Source of the DNA: Acidobacteriota bacterium
GTDB taxonomy: Bacteria; Acidobacteriota; Terriglobia; Terriglobales; Acidobacteriaceae
Length of the DNA: 64,000 nt
Direction: 5' to 3'
Assembly (NCBI GenBank): GCA_021846985.1
Contig: JAJZVX010000003.1
Span: 124,001 to 188,000, forward strand
In this document: positions 9,590 through 18,244 of the stretch, in pieces
Layout: each line of letters opens with the position of its first letter
How positions within the stretch are numbered: the stretch's first letter is position 1
Position numbers and translations under genes: made by a program
Notes under the pieces: generated by a model
Seen by the model: only the letters and a program-made list of their open reading frames with translations
Told to the model about the DNA's origin: nothing
The model's database searches: none

Positions 9590-10609
9590 ATGAAGTCACT
9601 TCACCGCACTGTTCTTCTGCCCGCAGCCCTGTGTCTGGGGTCTGCTTTCATTGTCTCGGGGCTGAACGCCCAGAGCCGCGCAACGGCGGCGCCGCCGAAG
9701 TACCGTACGCACATTGTGGTTTACAACGTTCAGACCAGGACGACAAAGACTATCTTCACCGCCGATGGCGAGTGGCATGCTCCCAACTGGACCCCGGACG
9801 GCAAGTACATTGTCTCTGACATGGGGGGAGAGCTTTATCGCATTCCCGTCAACGGCGACAAGACCGGGAAACCGGAGAAGATCGCGATCAGCCAGAAGAT
9901 GATGGCCACCAACGATCACGCTCTCTCCTGGGACGGCAAACAGATCGCCATCACCGGCATCGTGGGGCCCATACCCAAGCACGCTCGCAGCGCCGCGGAT
10001 ATACGCAATCCGCTTTTCATCATGAACATGGACGGAAGTGACGCGCACGATGTGCATCTGGGCTGGCTGCACGGCTGGTCGCCGGACGGCAAGTACGTGG
10101 TGTACACGCAGTATCACGTGGACAACTTCGATCTCTATCGGATCGACAAAGACGGAAGCGGCGAGCTGCAGCTAACCTCGAACAAGGGCCAGGACGACGG
10201 ACCGGAGTACTCGGCCGACGGCAAGTGGATCTACTTCTGCTCGAACCGCTCGGGCAAGTGGGACGGATGGCGGATACCCGCCGATGGCGCGGGCCCTGAC
10301 GATAAGCTGGCGGAGAAGGTGACCAACGGAAACACGCAGGACTGGTTCCCGCACATTTCGCCCGACGGCAAGTGGCTCTATACCCTCTCCTATCCGATGG
10401 ATCACCCCGATCACCAGTACATCGGACCCGATATGAGGATCAAGCTGCTGCGGCTGGAGAACGGACTGCCCGCGAAGGGCGCCAAATTGACGACGGTCAG
10501 GACCTTCTTTGGCGGGCAAGGTTCGGGCAACACGGGCGGCTGGGCGCCCGACTCGAAGAGATTTGCCTGGACGGAGTACGAAACGCTTCCGAAGGCAGCG
10601 GCAAAATAG
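9590..10609 (+). CDS. Secreted TolB-like PD40 beta-propeller protein
   Basis: This 339-aa protein has a classic signal peptide (basic MKSLHR, hydrophobic core, cleavage near GLNAQS) and at least five repeats of the WD40-like PD40 type, seen as WTPDGKYIV, WSPDGKYVV, YSADGKWIYF, ISPDGKWLY and WAPDSKRFAW. Such propellers act as periplasmic binding or scaffold proteins, and some belong to peptidases, but no hydrolase domain follows here. The ATG at 9590 is preceded by AGGAGG with ideal spacing. The sulfatase gene follows about 107 bases later on the same strand, so a joint role in handling an extracellular substrate is possible but only inferred. Confidence 0.85.
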   Translation: MKSLHRTVLLPAALCLGSAFIVSGLNAQSRATAAPPKYRTHIVVYNVQTRTTKTIFTADGEWHAPNWTPDGKYIVSDMGGELYRIPVNGDKTGKPEKIAISQKMMATNDHALSWDGKQIAITGIVGPIPKHARSAADIRNPLFIMNMDGSDAHDVHLGWLHGWSPDGKYVVYTQYHVDNFDLYRIDKDGSGELQLTSNKGQDDGPEYSADGKWIYFCSNRSGKWDGWRIPADGAGPDDKLAEKVTNGNTQDWFPHISPDGKWLYTLSYPMDHPDHQYIGPDMRIKLLRLENGLPAKGAKLTTVRTFFGGQGSGNTGGWAPDSKRFAWTEYETLPKAAAK

Positions 10610-10716
10610 GCGCGACGGCCAGACGCTTGTTTGGATTGCGCGGCGGCTCTTTAGGATGGGAGCCGCCGCGGTCGTGAGCGAGGTGGCGCCGCTGGAGTCC
10701 GTTTCGTGGGAGCATA

Positions 10717-12168
10717 ATGTTGCCTATGGGAATGAACCGGCGCAATTTCCTTCTCGGCACGGCAGCCGCTGCTGCCTCACTCTCGCAAGCCGCAACTACA
10801 GCGGACGCGCAAGCCGCACCGGCCGCATCCAAAAGCCGTCCCAACATTGTGATCTATCACTCCGACCAGTTCCGCTGGGACTTTCTCGGCGCCAACGGTC
10901 TCAACGGCTCTACCCACACGCCCAACCTGGACGCACTGGCCGCCGTAGGCACCAACTTCACGCACGCTGTCACCAATCAGCCGGTTTGCGCTCCTTCGCG
11001 CTCGGTTCTGCTCACGGGCCGCTACGCCACCGAGACCGGCGTCTGGCACAACGGTCTGGGAATGCGCCAGGATCTGCCCACCCTGGCCACCGAACTGCGC
11101 CGCGCCGGCTATACGGCCAACTACATTGGCAAATGGCATCTCGCTCCCGGCTCCAAGGCCGACGGCGGCGGCGACGGGCCTGTCGCCGCGGAGCATCGCG
11201 GTGGCTTTCTCGATCTATGGGAGGCCGCCAACGCGCTGGAGTTCACCACGCATCCCTATGAGGGCACCATCTGGGACCGCGACGGACAGCCCATCACCTA
11301 CCACGACGAATATCGCGTCGATTTCCTCACCGATCGCGCCGAGCGCTTCCTCCGCCAGAAACACAACCAGCCATTTCTGCTCATGATTTCGCAGCTCGAG
11401 CCCCACCAGCAGAACGACCTGAATCGCATGGTTGGCCCCAAAGGCTCGGCCGCGCGCTTCATCAACGCTTATGTTCCGCCGGACCTGCGCGCCTTTCCCG
11501 GCGACTGGCACCAGCAGCTTCCCGACTACTACGGCTCCTGCGAAGCCATTGACACTTCAGTTGGCCGCCTTCGCCGCGTACTCGAAGAGCAGGGCCTGGC
11601 CGAAAACACCCTTTTCGTTTTCACGAGCGATCACGCCTGCCACTTCAAGACCCGCAACACCGAGTACAAGCGCAGCACCCACAACAGCTCGCTGCGCATC
11701 CCGCTCGTGATTGCCGGTCCCGGTTTTGAGGCTGGGCGCCAGATGCAGGAGATTGTCGGCATCATCGACACCACGCCCACTTTGCTGGAAGCCGCCGGCA
11801 TCGCCGTGCCGGAGTCCATGAAGGGGCACAGCATTCTGCCTCTCATCCACGATGCCCAGGCCCGCGCCGCCTGGCCCAACCGGCAACTGATTCAAACCAG
11901 CGAATACATGACGGGCCGCGCCATCCGCACGCGCGACTTTACTTACTGCATCGCCGATCCCACGGGCGACATCTCTTCGCCCTCCAGCTCGAACTATCAC
12001 GAGTACCAGATGTACGACCAGCGCAACGATCCCTACGAATTAGTGAACGTGGTGGGCCGCCAGGAGTATCGCGCTCAGGCCGAAGAGCTGCGCGGACAGT
12101 TGAAGGAGCTCATCGCCGTCTCCGGCGAGCCCGAGCCGGAGATCGTCCCGGCCAGGCTTTACCCGTAA
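10717..12168 (+). CDS. Tat-exported type I sulfatase
   Basis: This 483-aa protein belongs to the alkaline-phosphatase-like sulfatase family, which hydrolyses sulfate esters of glycans or small molecules. The formylglycine motif is CAPSR at residues 91-95, so Cys91 would be converted to the catalytic aldehyde. Metal-binding residues are expected at Asp50 and Gln51 (SDQFR) and in the SDHACHF block; NYIGKWHL is also typical. The N-terminus carries a twin-arginine motif (NRRNFLLG) and a hydrophobic stretch, indicating Tat export. I start at 10717 because GGGAG lies just upstream; the in-frame ATG at 10732 is an alternative. No sulfatase-maturating enzyme is encoded in this window, so activation must come from elsewhere. 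Confidence 0.92.
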   Translation: MLPMGMNRRNFLLGTAAAAASLSQAATTADAQAAPAASKSRPNIVIYHSDQFRWDFLGANGLNGSTHTPNLDALAAVGTNFTHAVTNQPVCAPSRSVLLTGRYATETGVWHNGLGMRQDLPTLATELRRAGYTANYIGKWHLAPGSKADGGGDGPVAAEHRGGFLDLWEAANALEFTTHPYEGTIWDRDGQPITYHDEYRVDFLTDRAERFLRQKHNQPFLLMISQLEPHQQNDLNRMVGPKGSAARFINAYVPPDLRAFPGDWHQQLPDYYGSCEAIDTSVGRLRRVLEEQGLAENTLFVFTSDHACHFKTRNTEYKRSTHNSSLRIPLVIAGPGFEAGRQMQEIVGIIDTTPTLLEAAGIAVPESMKGHSILPLIHDAQARAAWPNRQLIQTSEYMTGRAIRTRDFTYCIADPTGDISSPSSSNYHEYQMYDQRNDPYELVNVVGRQEYRAQAEELRGQLKELIAVSGEPEPEIVPARLYP

Positions 12169-12180
12169 GGCTCGCACCGC

Positions 12181-12506
12181 CTATTTCTTCAGAAGTTCCA
12201 GCGCCGTGGCCGTCATCGCGGTCACGCCGGTGGTGATGGCGGGCGCGAAATCGGGCGCAAAGAGCGCCGAATGCAGCCCCGGCAGCGGTACGCCGGTTTT
12301 GCGGCTCTGGGCCAGCGACTGGGCCGTGGCGCAGTCGTGGCTTTTGGCATCGATCTTGGCGCCGCGATCGAGCCGCAGCCGCATCGCCCTTCTCCACAGC
12401 CTTATTGATCCGGCCCTATGAGGTGAGACTTGCCTATCCCACCCTGGCCGCCGGGCGCAGGCAGCGGCATGCCGACAACAAGAACCAGGAAGACGGCCTT
12501 CTTCAT
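12181..12506 (-). pseudogene. Relic of a secreted M20 amidohydrolase (internal deletion)
   Basis: On the minus strand a good ribosome-binding site (GAGGA) precedes an ATG at 12506 that opens a signal-peptide-like sequence (MKKAVFLVLVVGMPLPAP). That frame stops at 12402. In another frame, GRINKAVEKG resembles the first mature residues of M20 enzymes. In a third frame, residues such as PLPGLHSALFAPDF followed by TGVTAMTATALELL match the conserved C-terminus of M20 carboxypeptidase/amidohydrolases and end at 12181. Normal enzymes need about 1.3 kb, so roughly 1 kb of the centre is gone and the frame is broken. The homology is recognised by eye only. Confidence 0.6.
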
Positions 12507-12688
12507 CGCCGCATTCCTCAGTGCCAACCGGGGGCCCCTGCGTGTCCAGGCCGGGTGGGCAATATCGCGGAGAATGCTACTTCTGTTGCGTCTTTGCTGT
12601 GCAAGCTCCGTGCGGGGGTGGCTCAACTTCGCCGCTGTCCGCGCCAGGGGAAGCGGTAGGGTACACTCAGGCAACAAGGAGCAAACTC

Positions 12689-13420
12689 TTGGGAGCAACC
12701 CGGATTGAGTTTCGCCTGCGCCTGCTTATCGTTGTTGCCTTTGTGGGGCTGGGCTTCTGGGCGCCGTGGATCGAGGCGTGGGGCGTGGGGCGGCGCATCT
12801 CGCTGCTGGAATGGCTGGCGCTGGAGCTAAGCCGCCTCGCCAGCCTGCCTTTTGCTATCTCCACCGCCGCGGTCATTGGGCTGGCCTCGCTACTGGCCCT
12901 TATTGGAGCGCTGCTGCGCGTGTGGGGCGCGGCCTGGCTCGGTCCCGAAGTGGTACAGCACAGACGCATGCAGGCCCGCGGCCTGCTGGCCAGCGGACCT
13001 TATCGCTTCATGCGCAATCCGCTCTACCTGGGCTCCTGGTTCACGGTCGCGGCCCTGTCGTTTCTCATGCCGGCTGGCGGCGCACCGCTTGCGGTTGCGG
13101 CGGTTGTGCTGTTTCAGCTCCGGCTGATCCTCGGCGAAGAGGCCTTTCTGAGCGCACAACTGGGCGACTCCTATCTGGCCTACAAGCAGGCCGTGCCCAG
13201 GCTGCTTCCGCGCCTGAAGACCACAGTGCAACCGGAAAGGCGGCGGCCGCAGTGGCTTCATGCCCTGCTGGCGGAGATCTTTCCCATCGGCCTCTTTGTG
13301 ATTCTCGCCGCGCTGTCATGGCGGTACGACCTGCGCCTCATGGCCAAAGCCATCCTGGTATGCTTTGGGATCGCGCTTGTTGCGCGCGGTCTGGGCCAGG
13401 GAAGACGCGGAGAGGCTTAG
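12689..13420 (+). CDS. Isoprenylcysteine methyltransferase-like (ICMT/PEMT) membrane protein, copy 2
   Basis: This is the 243-aa paralog of the protein at 6021. It shares GLGFWAPW near residue 20, GALLRV near 73, and the methyltransferase signature GPYRFMRNPLYLG at 103-115 in exactly the same register, then diverges towards the C-terminus. Several hydrophobic segments indicate an integral membrane protein. The open frame runs further upstream, but the real start is very probably the TTG at 12689: AAGGA lies nine bases before it, and the length then matches the paralog without gaps. The substrate is unknown. The copies are 6 kb apart and same-stranded, with unrelated genes between, so this is a dispersed rather than a tandem pair. 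Confidence 0.75.
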   Translation: MGATRIEFRLRLLIVVAFVGLGFWAPWIEAWGVGRRISLLEWLALELSRLASLPFAISTAAVIGLASLLALIGALLRVWGAAWLGPEVVQHRRMQARGLLASGPYRFMRNPLYLGSWFTVAALSFLMPAGGAPLAVAAVVLFQLRLILGEEAFLSAQLGDSYLAYKQAVPRLLPRLKTTVQPERRRPQWLHALLAEIFPIGLFVILAALSWRYDLRLMAKAILVCFGIALVARGLGQGRRGEA

Positions 13421-13579
13421 TACCCGAGCCGAAGTTTGGCCACTGCGAGCAGGAGCCCGGACCTGGCGCAGGCTCCGCAAGGCGCCTCATTGCAAAGAGA
13501 AGCGCCGTGGCGCGTGACTTCCCCCCGCGCCAACCGGGACGCTGCCCGAGCTGCGCAAACCCGCATCCGGCGCGACGCA

Positions 13580-15808
13580 TCAACGTGAGGCCGGCGCGTT
13601 GGCGGGCGGCATGAGGTACTGCTCGAAGTGAGCAAGGATGCGATTGTACAGGTGGGTGCGCACATCGGGGCCCGCGATGGAGTGGGTTTTGCGCGGGTAG
13701 ATCTGGAGATCGTAGGGAAGGCCGGCCTCGATGAGCTGCTGAATAAACTGCACGGAATTCTCGATGTGCACGTTGTCGTCGCCGGTGCCGTGGACAAGCA
13801 GGAGGCGGCCTTTGAGCCGCGCAGCGGAGTTGACCACGGAGAACTCGTGGTAGCCCTCCGGAAAGTCGGCGGGGCAGCTCATGTAGCGCTCGGTATAGGT
13901 GGAGTCGTAGTCGCCCCAGTTGGTAACGGGCGCCACGGCCACGCCGGCGCGGAAGCGGACGGAGTGGGTAAGGGCGTAGAGCGTGAAGGTGCCGCCCCAA
14001 CTCCAGCCCCACCAGCCGAGGCGGTGGGGATCAAGCTGAGGATAGCGGGCCAGTGCGGCATCGATCACGGTGAGTTGATCTTCGAGTTGGACGGCGCCGA
14101 AGTTATGCCAGGCGGCCTGGGCAAAGGCGCGGCCGCGGCCGCCAGTGCCGCGGTTGTCGGCGTGGAGAACGGCAAAGCCGTGCTGGGCAAGCACCTCGTC
14201 GAAGAGCAGGCTGGCAGACCAGCGGTTGGCCACGGTTTGAGGTCCTGGACCGCCATAGGGATTGACAATGAGGGGAACACTGGCCGGGGCAGTGCCGGCA
14301 GGCAGCAGCAGCGTGGCGTAGAGCGTTGTGCCGTCGTGGGCCTTCACCTCAAGCTGCTGCGGAACGGTCAGGTGATACGGCTCCAGGGCGCTGGTGGACC
14401 AGATCCGTGTGCAGTGAGCCGGGTCAGCGGTGAGACAGAGGCTGACGGTGGGGGGATCCATGCGCGTGGACTGGTGCTCGACAAACGCATCGCCCGCGGG
14501 TGAAAATGTGGCCTCAACCGAGCCCGGCCCGGAGCTGAGCTGCTTGCGCTGGCCGTTGAAGGACACCTGCCAGAGATGCTGCTCAAGAGGATTGCCTTCG
14601 CTGGAGAGATAGTCCACAAGCTGGGCGGCGTGGTCCACGCGAACAATGTCGCCCACCTCAAAGTCGCCCTGGGTAAGCTGGCGCTCCAGATGCGCGGTGG
14701 CACTGCCGGGGTGGGTCTGGTCGTAGGTGTAGAGGTAGAGGTGGTTGTGGCCGTCGGTCCAGTTGGCAAGGACGATGGAACCAGCGGCCACATCCACGTT
14801 GTAGCCGTCGTCAATGAACATGTTGTCGGCGATCTGGAGGACGAGGTGGGATTCGCCGGTGGAGGCATTGGCGAAGTAGAGATCGCGATGCTGATGGTTG
14901 CGGGTGAGCGTTTCGATCCAGAGAGTCTCGGCATCGGCCCAGCCGAAGCGGGGAATGTAGTCCTGGCCGCGTTGAATGGGCAGGCTGACCCAGACCGTTT
15001 TGCCGCCGGCGGCGCACACAACGCCTACACGCACGTCCGGGTTGGGGTCGCCGGGCTGCGGGTAACGTTGCAGATGCACGGCGGCGTGCGTGGGAATCCA
15101 GTCCTCAATGGGATACTGCGGCACCGCCGTCTCGTTCATCTGGAGGAAGGCGAGGCGCTTTGAATCGGGGGACCAGAAGTAGTTGCTGCGGGTTTCAAGC
15201 TCTTCAAGGTAGAGCCAATCAACTTCTCCATTGAGAACGGCGGGGTTGGGAGCCGGGGCAACGGAAAGAACGGGCGTGCCGGTATCCTTGAGGCGGACGA
15301 CGGCAAGGCCGTGGTTGCGGACGAAGCTGATGGACGCGCCGTCGGGAGAAAACTTGGGATCATCGCCGGAACCCTCGCCGGCAGCGGCAATGTTGATGCC
15401 CGTACCGTTGCGCAGGTCGTACATCCAGAGATGCCCGTTGGCGTCAAAGAGGAGGTGGGTCGAGTCTGGGGCCCAAAGGTAACTGGCCATCTTGTAGCGA
15501 TTGCGGTGGTCGCTGTCGACCTCAGAGGCTTTGCCGCCGGAGAGGGCGGCGAGACTGGCGCGGCCAACCAGAACATGCGCCTTGCCGGAGGCGAGATCCA
15601 GTTCGAGGAGTTCGCCGCCGTCGAGATAGGTCAGATGCTTGCCGTCCGGAGACCAGGTAAGGCCAGAAGGGGGATTGCCGGTAAGAGAGCCGCGGGCAAA
15701 GATGTCGTCGACGGTAAGCTGCCGGGCGGGCGGCTGCGCAAGGAGAGAGAGCACGGCAAGCGAGGCGGCAACAAGAACAAAGAGAAAACGCGTGACAGCA
15801 CGGGACAA
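13580..15808 (-). CDS. Secreted S9 family dipeptidyl peptidase (DPP-IV type)
   Basis: This 742-aa serine peptidase has an N-terminal signal segment, a beta-propeller with PD40-like repeats (LTWSPDGKHLTYLDG, FSPDGASISFV, WSPDSKRLAFLQMNE), and a C-terminal alpha/beta hydrolase domain. The catalytic triad is Ser603 in GWSWGG, Asp677 in GTGDDNVH and His709 in RKTHSI, all typical of family S9B. YLEELE probably corresponds to the paired-glutamate substrate motif that selects X-Pro or X-Ala dipeptides. The open frame extends 101 codons further upstream, but the start is best placed at a TTG at 15808, seven bases after GGAGGA; the signal peptide then begins at the right place. It faces away from the DUF2252 gene across a 130-base promoter region. 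Confidence 0.9.
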   Translation of the reverse strand: MSRAVTRFLFVLVAASLAVLSLLAQPPARQLTVDDIFARGSLTGNPPSGLTWSPDGKHLTYLDGGELLELDLASGKAHVLVGRASLAALSGGKASEVDSDHRNRYKMASYLWAPDSTHLLFDANGHLWMYDLRNGTGINIAAAGEGSGDDPKFSPDGASISFVRNHGLAVVRLKDTGTPVLSVAPAPNPAVLNGEVDWLYLEELETRSNYFWSPDSKRLAFLQMNETAVPQYPIEDWIPTHAAVHLQRYPQPGDPNPDVRVGVVCAAGGKTVWVSLPIQRGQDYIPRFGWADAETLWIETLTRNHQHRDLYFANASTGESHLVLQIADNMFIDDGYNVDVAAGSIVLANWTDGHNHLYLYTYDQTHPGSATAHLERQLTQGDFEVGDIVRVDHAAQLVDYLSSEGNPLEQHLWQVSFNGQRKQLSSGPGSVEATFSPAGDAFVEHQSTRMDPPTVSLCLTADPAHCTRIWSTSALEPYHLTVPQQLEVKAHDGTTLYATLLLPAGTAPASVPLIVNPYGGPGPQTVANRWSASLLFDEVLAQHGFAVLHADNRGTGGRGRAFAQAAWHNFGAVQLEDQLTVIDAALARYPQLDPHRLGWWGWSWGGTFTLYALTHSVRFRAGVAVAPVTNWGDYDSTYTERYMSCPADFPEGYHEFSVVNSAARLKGRLLLVHGTGDDNVHIENSVQFIQQLIEAGLPYDLQIYPRKTHSIAGPDVRTHLYNRILAHFEQYLMPPANAPASR

Positions 15809-15938
15809 GAGGCACTCCTCCGGACGAGCGAGGAAGCGGGCCTCAAGCATGCGAGCGCACGGGGCGCCAATGGCCACGCCTCCAGGTTGCAGTGTAAAAC
15901 ACGCATTGCGCCGATTGCACAGGCGCCACGGAGAGAGT

Positions 15939-17255
15939 ATGGTGCGGCTCATGCACTGGGCAAGTCCTGAAGAACGCAAGAGTCTGGGCCAGGCGCGGCG
16001 CAAGCAGGTGGGCCGGCAGGCGCATGGCACATTCACCCCCAAGGCCCGAAAAACCGCCCCGCTGGCGCTGGTGGAGCGGTCCATGCGGGGGCGAGTTCCG
16101 GCACTGGTCAAGCTGAAGTACGCGCTGATGGCCGAGTCGCCGTTTGGCTATTTCCGCGGCGCGACAGCGGTGATGGCGGCGGACCTGGCAGCGCTGCCGA
16201 ATACAGGCATCGTGGCGCAGATCTGCGGGGATGCGCACGTGCGCAACCTGGGCGCCTATGCGGGGCCGGACGGGCGGCTGGTCTTCGACATCAACGACTT
16301 CGACGAAACCATCCGCGGACCGTTTGAGTGGGATTTGAAGCGCATGGCGGCCTCACTGGTGGTGGCGGGGCGCGCGGCCGGGCACAAGGATGCGACGGCG
16401 CAAGACGCGGTGGTGAAGTGCATGGAGCGCTACTGTGCACAGATGCGCCTCTTTGCGCAGATGCCCACCGTCGAGGTGGCGCGCTTCCAGGTGCACCGCG
16501 TGGCGGCGGCGGCTCCGGTGCATGATGCGCTGCGCAAGGCCGAGCGGGCCACGCCGCCGCACACGCTGGCGCAATTGACGGAGCCGGCAGGCGCGAGCCG
16601 GCGCTTCAAGGAGCAAAAACCGATGCTGACGCGGGTAACGGGACGGCAGGCGGCGGCGGTGCTGGCGGCCCTGGGGCCTTACCAGGAGATGCTGGAACCG
16701 GAGCGGCGGCATCTGCTCTCGCTCTACCGGCCCGTGGACGTGGGTTTCAAGGTGGTAGGGACGGGCTCGGTGGGGCTGCGCGACTATTGCATTTATTTTG
16801 AGGGCAATGGCGCGGCCGATCCGCTCTTTCTGCAGATGAAGGAAGAACCGGCGCCGGCCTATGCGCCTTATCTGCCGGAGGCGCAGCCGGCGCACCACAA
16901 CGGGCAGCGCGTGGTGGAAGGACAGCGGGCGATGCAGGTGCAGTCGGACCCGTTTCTGGGCTGGACGCGCATGGGCGGGCGGGACTACCTGGTACGGCAA
17001 CTGAACGATCACAAAGGCTCCATTGAGATGACAGAGTTGAGTGGCAGCGGCCTGGAAGCCTATGCCGAGGTGTGCGGCGAGTTGCTGGCACGGGGACACG
17101 CGCGCTCGGGCGATCCGCTGATGCTGACAGGCTACCTTGGCGCCGGCGATGGATTTGCCGAGGCGCTGGCAAAGTTTGGCGCCGTCTACGCGGACCAGAC
17201 AGAGAAGGACTGGCGAGAACTGCGCAAGTCGGGCAAAGCTGGAACTCGGGAATAG
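15939..17255 (+). CDS. DUF2252 family protein
   Basis: This 438-aa protein matches the DUF2252 family, a large bacterial group without a proven reaction that resembles aminoglycoside-phosphotransferase or kinase-like folds. Diagnostic blocks are FGYFRGATAVMAADLA, ICGDAHVRNLGAY, VFDINDFDETIRGPFEWDLKR in the first half, and RDYLVRQLNDHKGSIE near residues 348-363. The HxxN and DxxDxD-like arrangement in these blocks recalls phosphotransferase catalytic loops. I chose the ATG at 15939, just after GGAGAG, over many earlier in-frame codons that overlap the divergent peptidase gene. A Tat-exported isomerase gene follows after nine bases, so the two are probably co-transcribed. Confidence 0.88.
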   Translation: MVRLMHWASPEERKSLGQARRKQVGRQAHGTFTPKARKTAPLALVERSMRGRVPALVKLKYALMAESPFGYFRGATAVMAADLAALPNTGIVAQICGDAHVRNLGAYAGPDGRLVFDINDFDETIRGPFEWDLKRMAASLVVAGRAAGHKDATAQDAVVKCMERYCAQMRLFAQMPTVEVARFQVHRVAAAAPVHDALRKAERATPPHTLAQLTEPAGASRRFKEQKPMLTRVTGRQAAAVLAALGPYQEMLEPERRHLLSLYRPVDVGFKVVGTGSVGLRDYCIYFEGNGAADPLFLQMKEEPAPAYAPYLPEAQPAHHNGQRVVEGQRAMQVQSDPFLGWTRMGGRDYLVRQLNDHKGSIEMTELSGSGLEAYAEVCGELLARGHARSGDPLMLTGYLGAGDGFAEALAKFGAVYADQTEKDWRELRKSGKAGTRE

Positions 17256-17264
17256 GAGAGGACC

Positions 17265-18173
17265 ATGAATCGACGGAGGTTTACGCACATGCTGGGAGCG
17301 GCCGCGCTGGCTGCCGCCGTGCCGGAGCTGCCGGCACAGGCACACGGCGCGTTGGCCACGAGAAAGCAGCCTTACTCACTCTCTGTGATGCTTTGGACGG
17401 TTTTCCCCAGGCTGCCCTTCGAGCAACGGCTGGAGAAGGCGGCCGAGGCCGGGTACAACCAGGTGGAACTGGTGGGTGAGTACGACACGCACCACTGGAC
17501 GGCCGCCGACTTTGCCCGTGCCAACGCGGCGCGGAAGCGGCTGGGCATCCGCTTTGACGCCACCTCGGGATTGACGCATGGGATTGCCGACCCGGCGGCG
17601 CGCGAAGCGTTTCTCAAGGATCTGCGCCGCGCCACGGTGTCCATGGAGACGCTGGGCTGTCCGGCCATCATCGCGCTGGCCGGCAATGTGGTTCCGGGGA
17701 TGACGCGCGAAGCGCAGCACGCCTGCTGCGTGGAAACACTCAAGCGCGCCGCAGCGCTTGTGGAGGGACGCACGATCGAGGGACAACCGGTGCGTGTGCT
17801 GCTGGAAACCATCGACCCGGAGGAGAATCCGAAGCAGTTTCTAACCCGGATGACGGAGGCCATCGAGGTTGTGCGCGCGGTGAACCATCCGCAGGTGCAG
17901 GTGCTCTACGACTTCTTTCATGAGCAGATCGCCGAGGGCAACTTGATTGAGAAGCTGGAAAAGCACATCGACGTGGTGGGGCTGATGCACGTGGCAGACG
18001 TGCCGGGACGCCACCAGCCCGGAACGGGCGAGATCAACTACACGAATATCTATCGCGCGCTGGGACGGCTGGACTACCGGCACACAGTGGCAATGGAGTT
18101 TGTGCCGCTGGGCGAGCCTGTGAGTACGCTGCGGCGGGCAGGAGACGCGGCGCGGAACCCGGGCGTGGTGTGA
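17265..18173 (+). CDS. Tat-exported hydroxypyruvate isomerase-like TIM-barrel protein
   Basis: This 302-aa protein belongs to the xylose-isomerase-like TIM barrel family (sugar phosphate isomerase/epimerase, AP endonuclease 2 type). Metal-ligand glutamates are likely at Glu181 (LLETID) and Glu278 (AMEFVP), with histidines in the YDFFHEQ and MHVADVPGRHQ blocks; the latter resembles hydroxypyruvate isomerase. The N-terminus MNRRRFTHMLG is a twin-arginine signal followed by an Ala-rich hydrophobic segment, so it is predicted to act outside the cytoplasm, which is odd for a hydroxypyruvate isomerase. AGGAGAGG precedes the start with good spacing. A role on a periplasmic sugar or keto-sugar is inferred. 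Confidence 0.82.
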   Translation: MNRRRFTHMLGAAALAAAVPELPAQAHGALATRKQPYSLSVMLWTVFPRLPFEQRLEKAAEAGYNQVELVGEYDTHHWTAADFARANAARKRLGIRFDATSGLTHGIADPAAREAFLKDLRRATVSMETLGCPAIIALAGNVVPGMTREAQHACCVETLKRAAALVEGRTIEGQPVRVLLETIDPEENPKQFLTRMTEAIEVVRAVNHPQVQVLYDFFHEQIAEGNLIEKLEKHIDVVGLMHVADVPGRHQPGTGEINYTNIYRALGRLDYRHTVAMEFVPLGEPVSTLRRAGDAARNPGVV

Positions 18174-18244
18174 GGCGGGGCGACCCAACAGCAGCAGGGG
18201 AAGGTTTTCCGCGGCGCAGAGAGAACCCCCTACAATTAGGCGAT

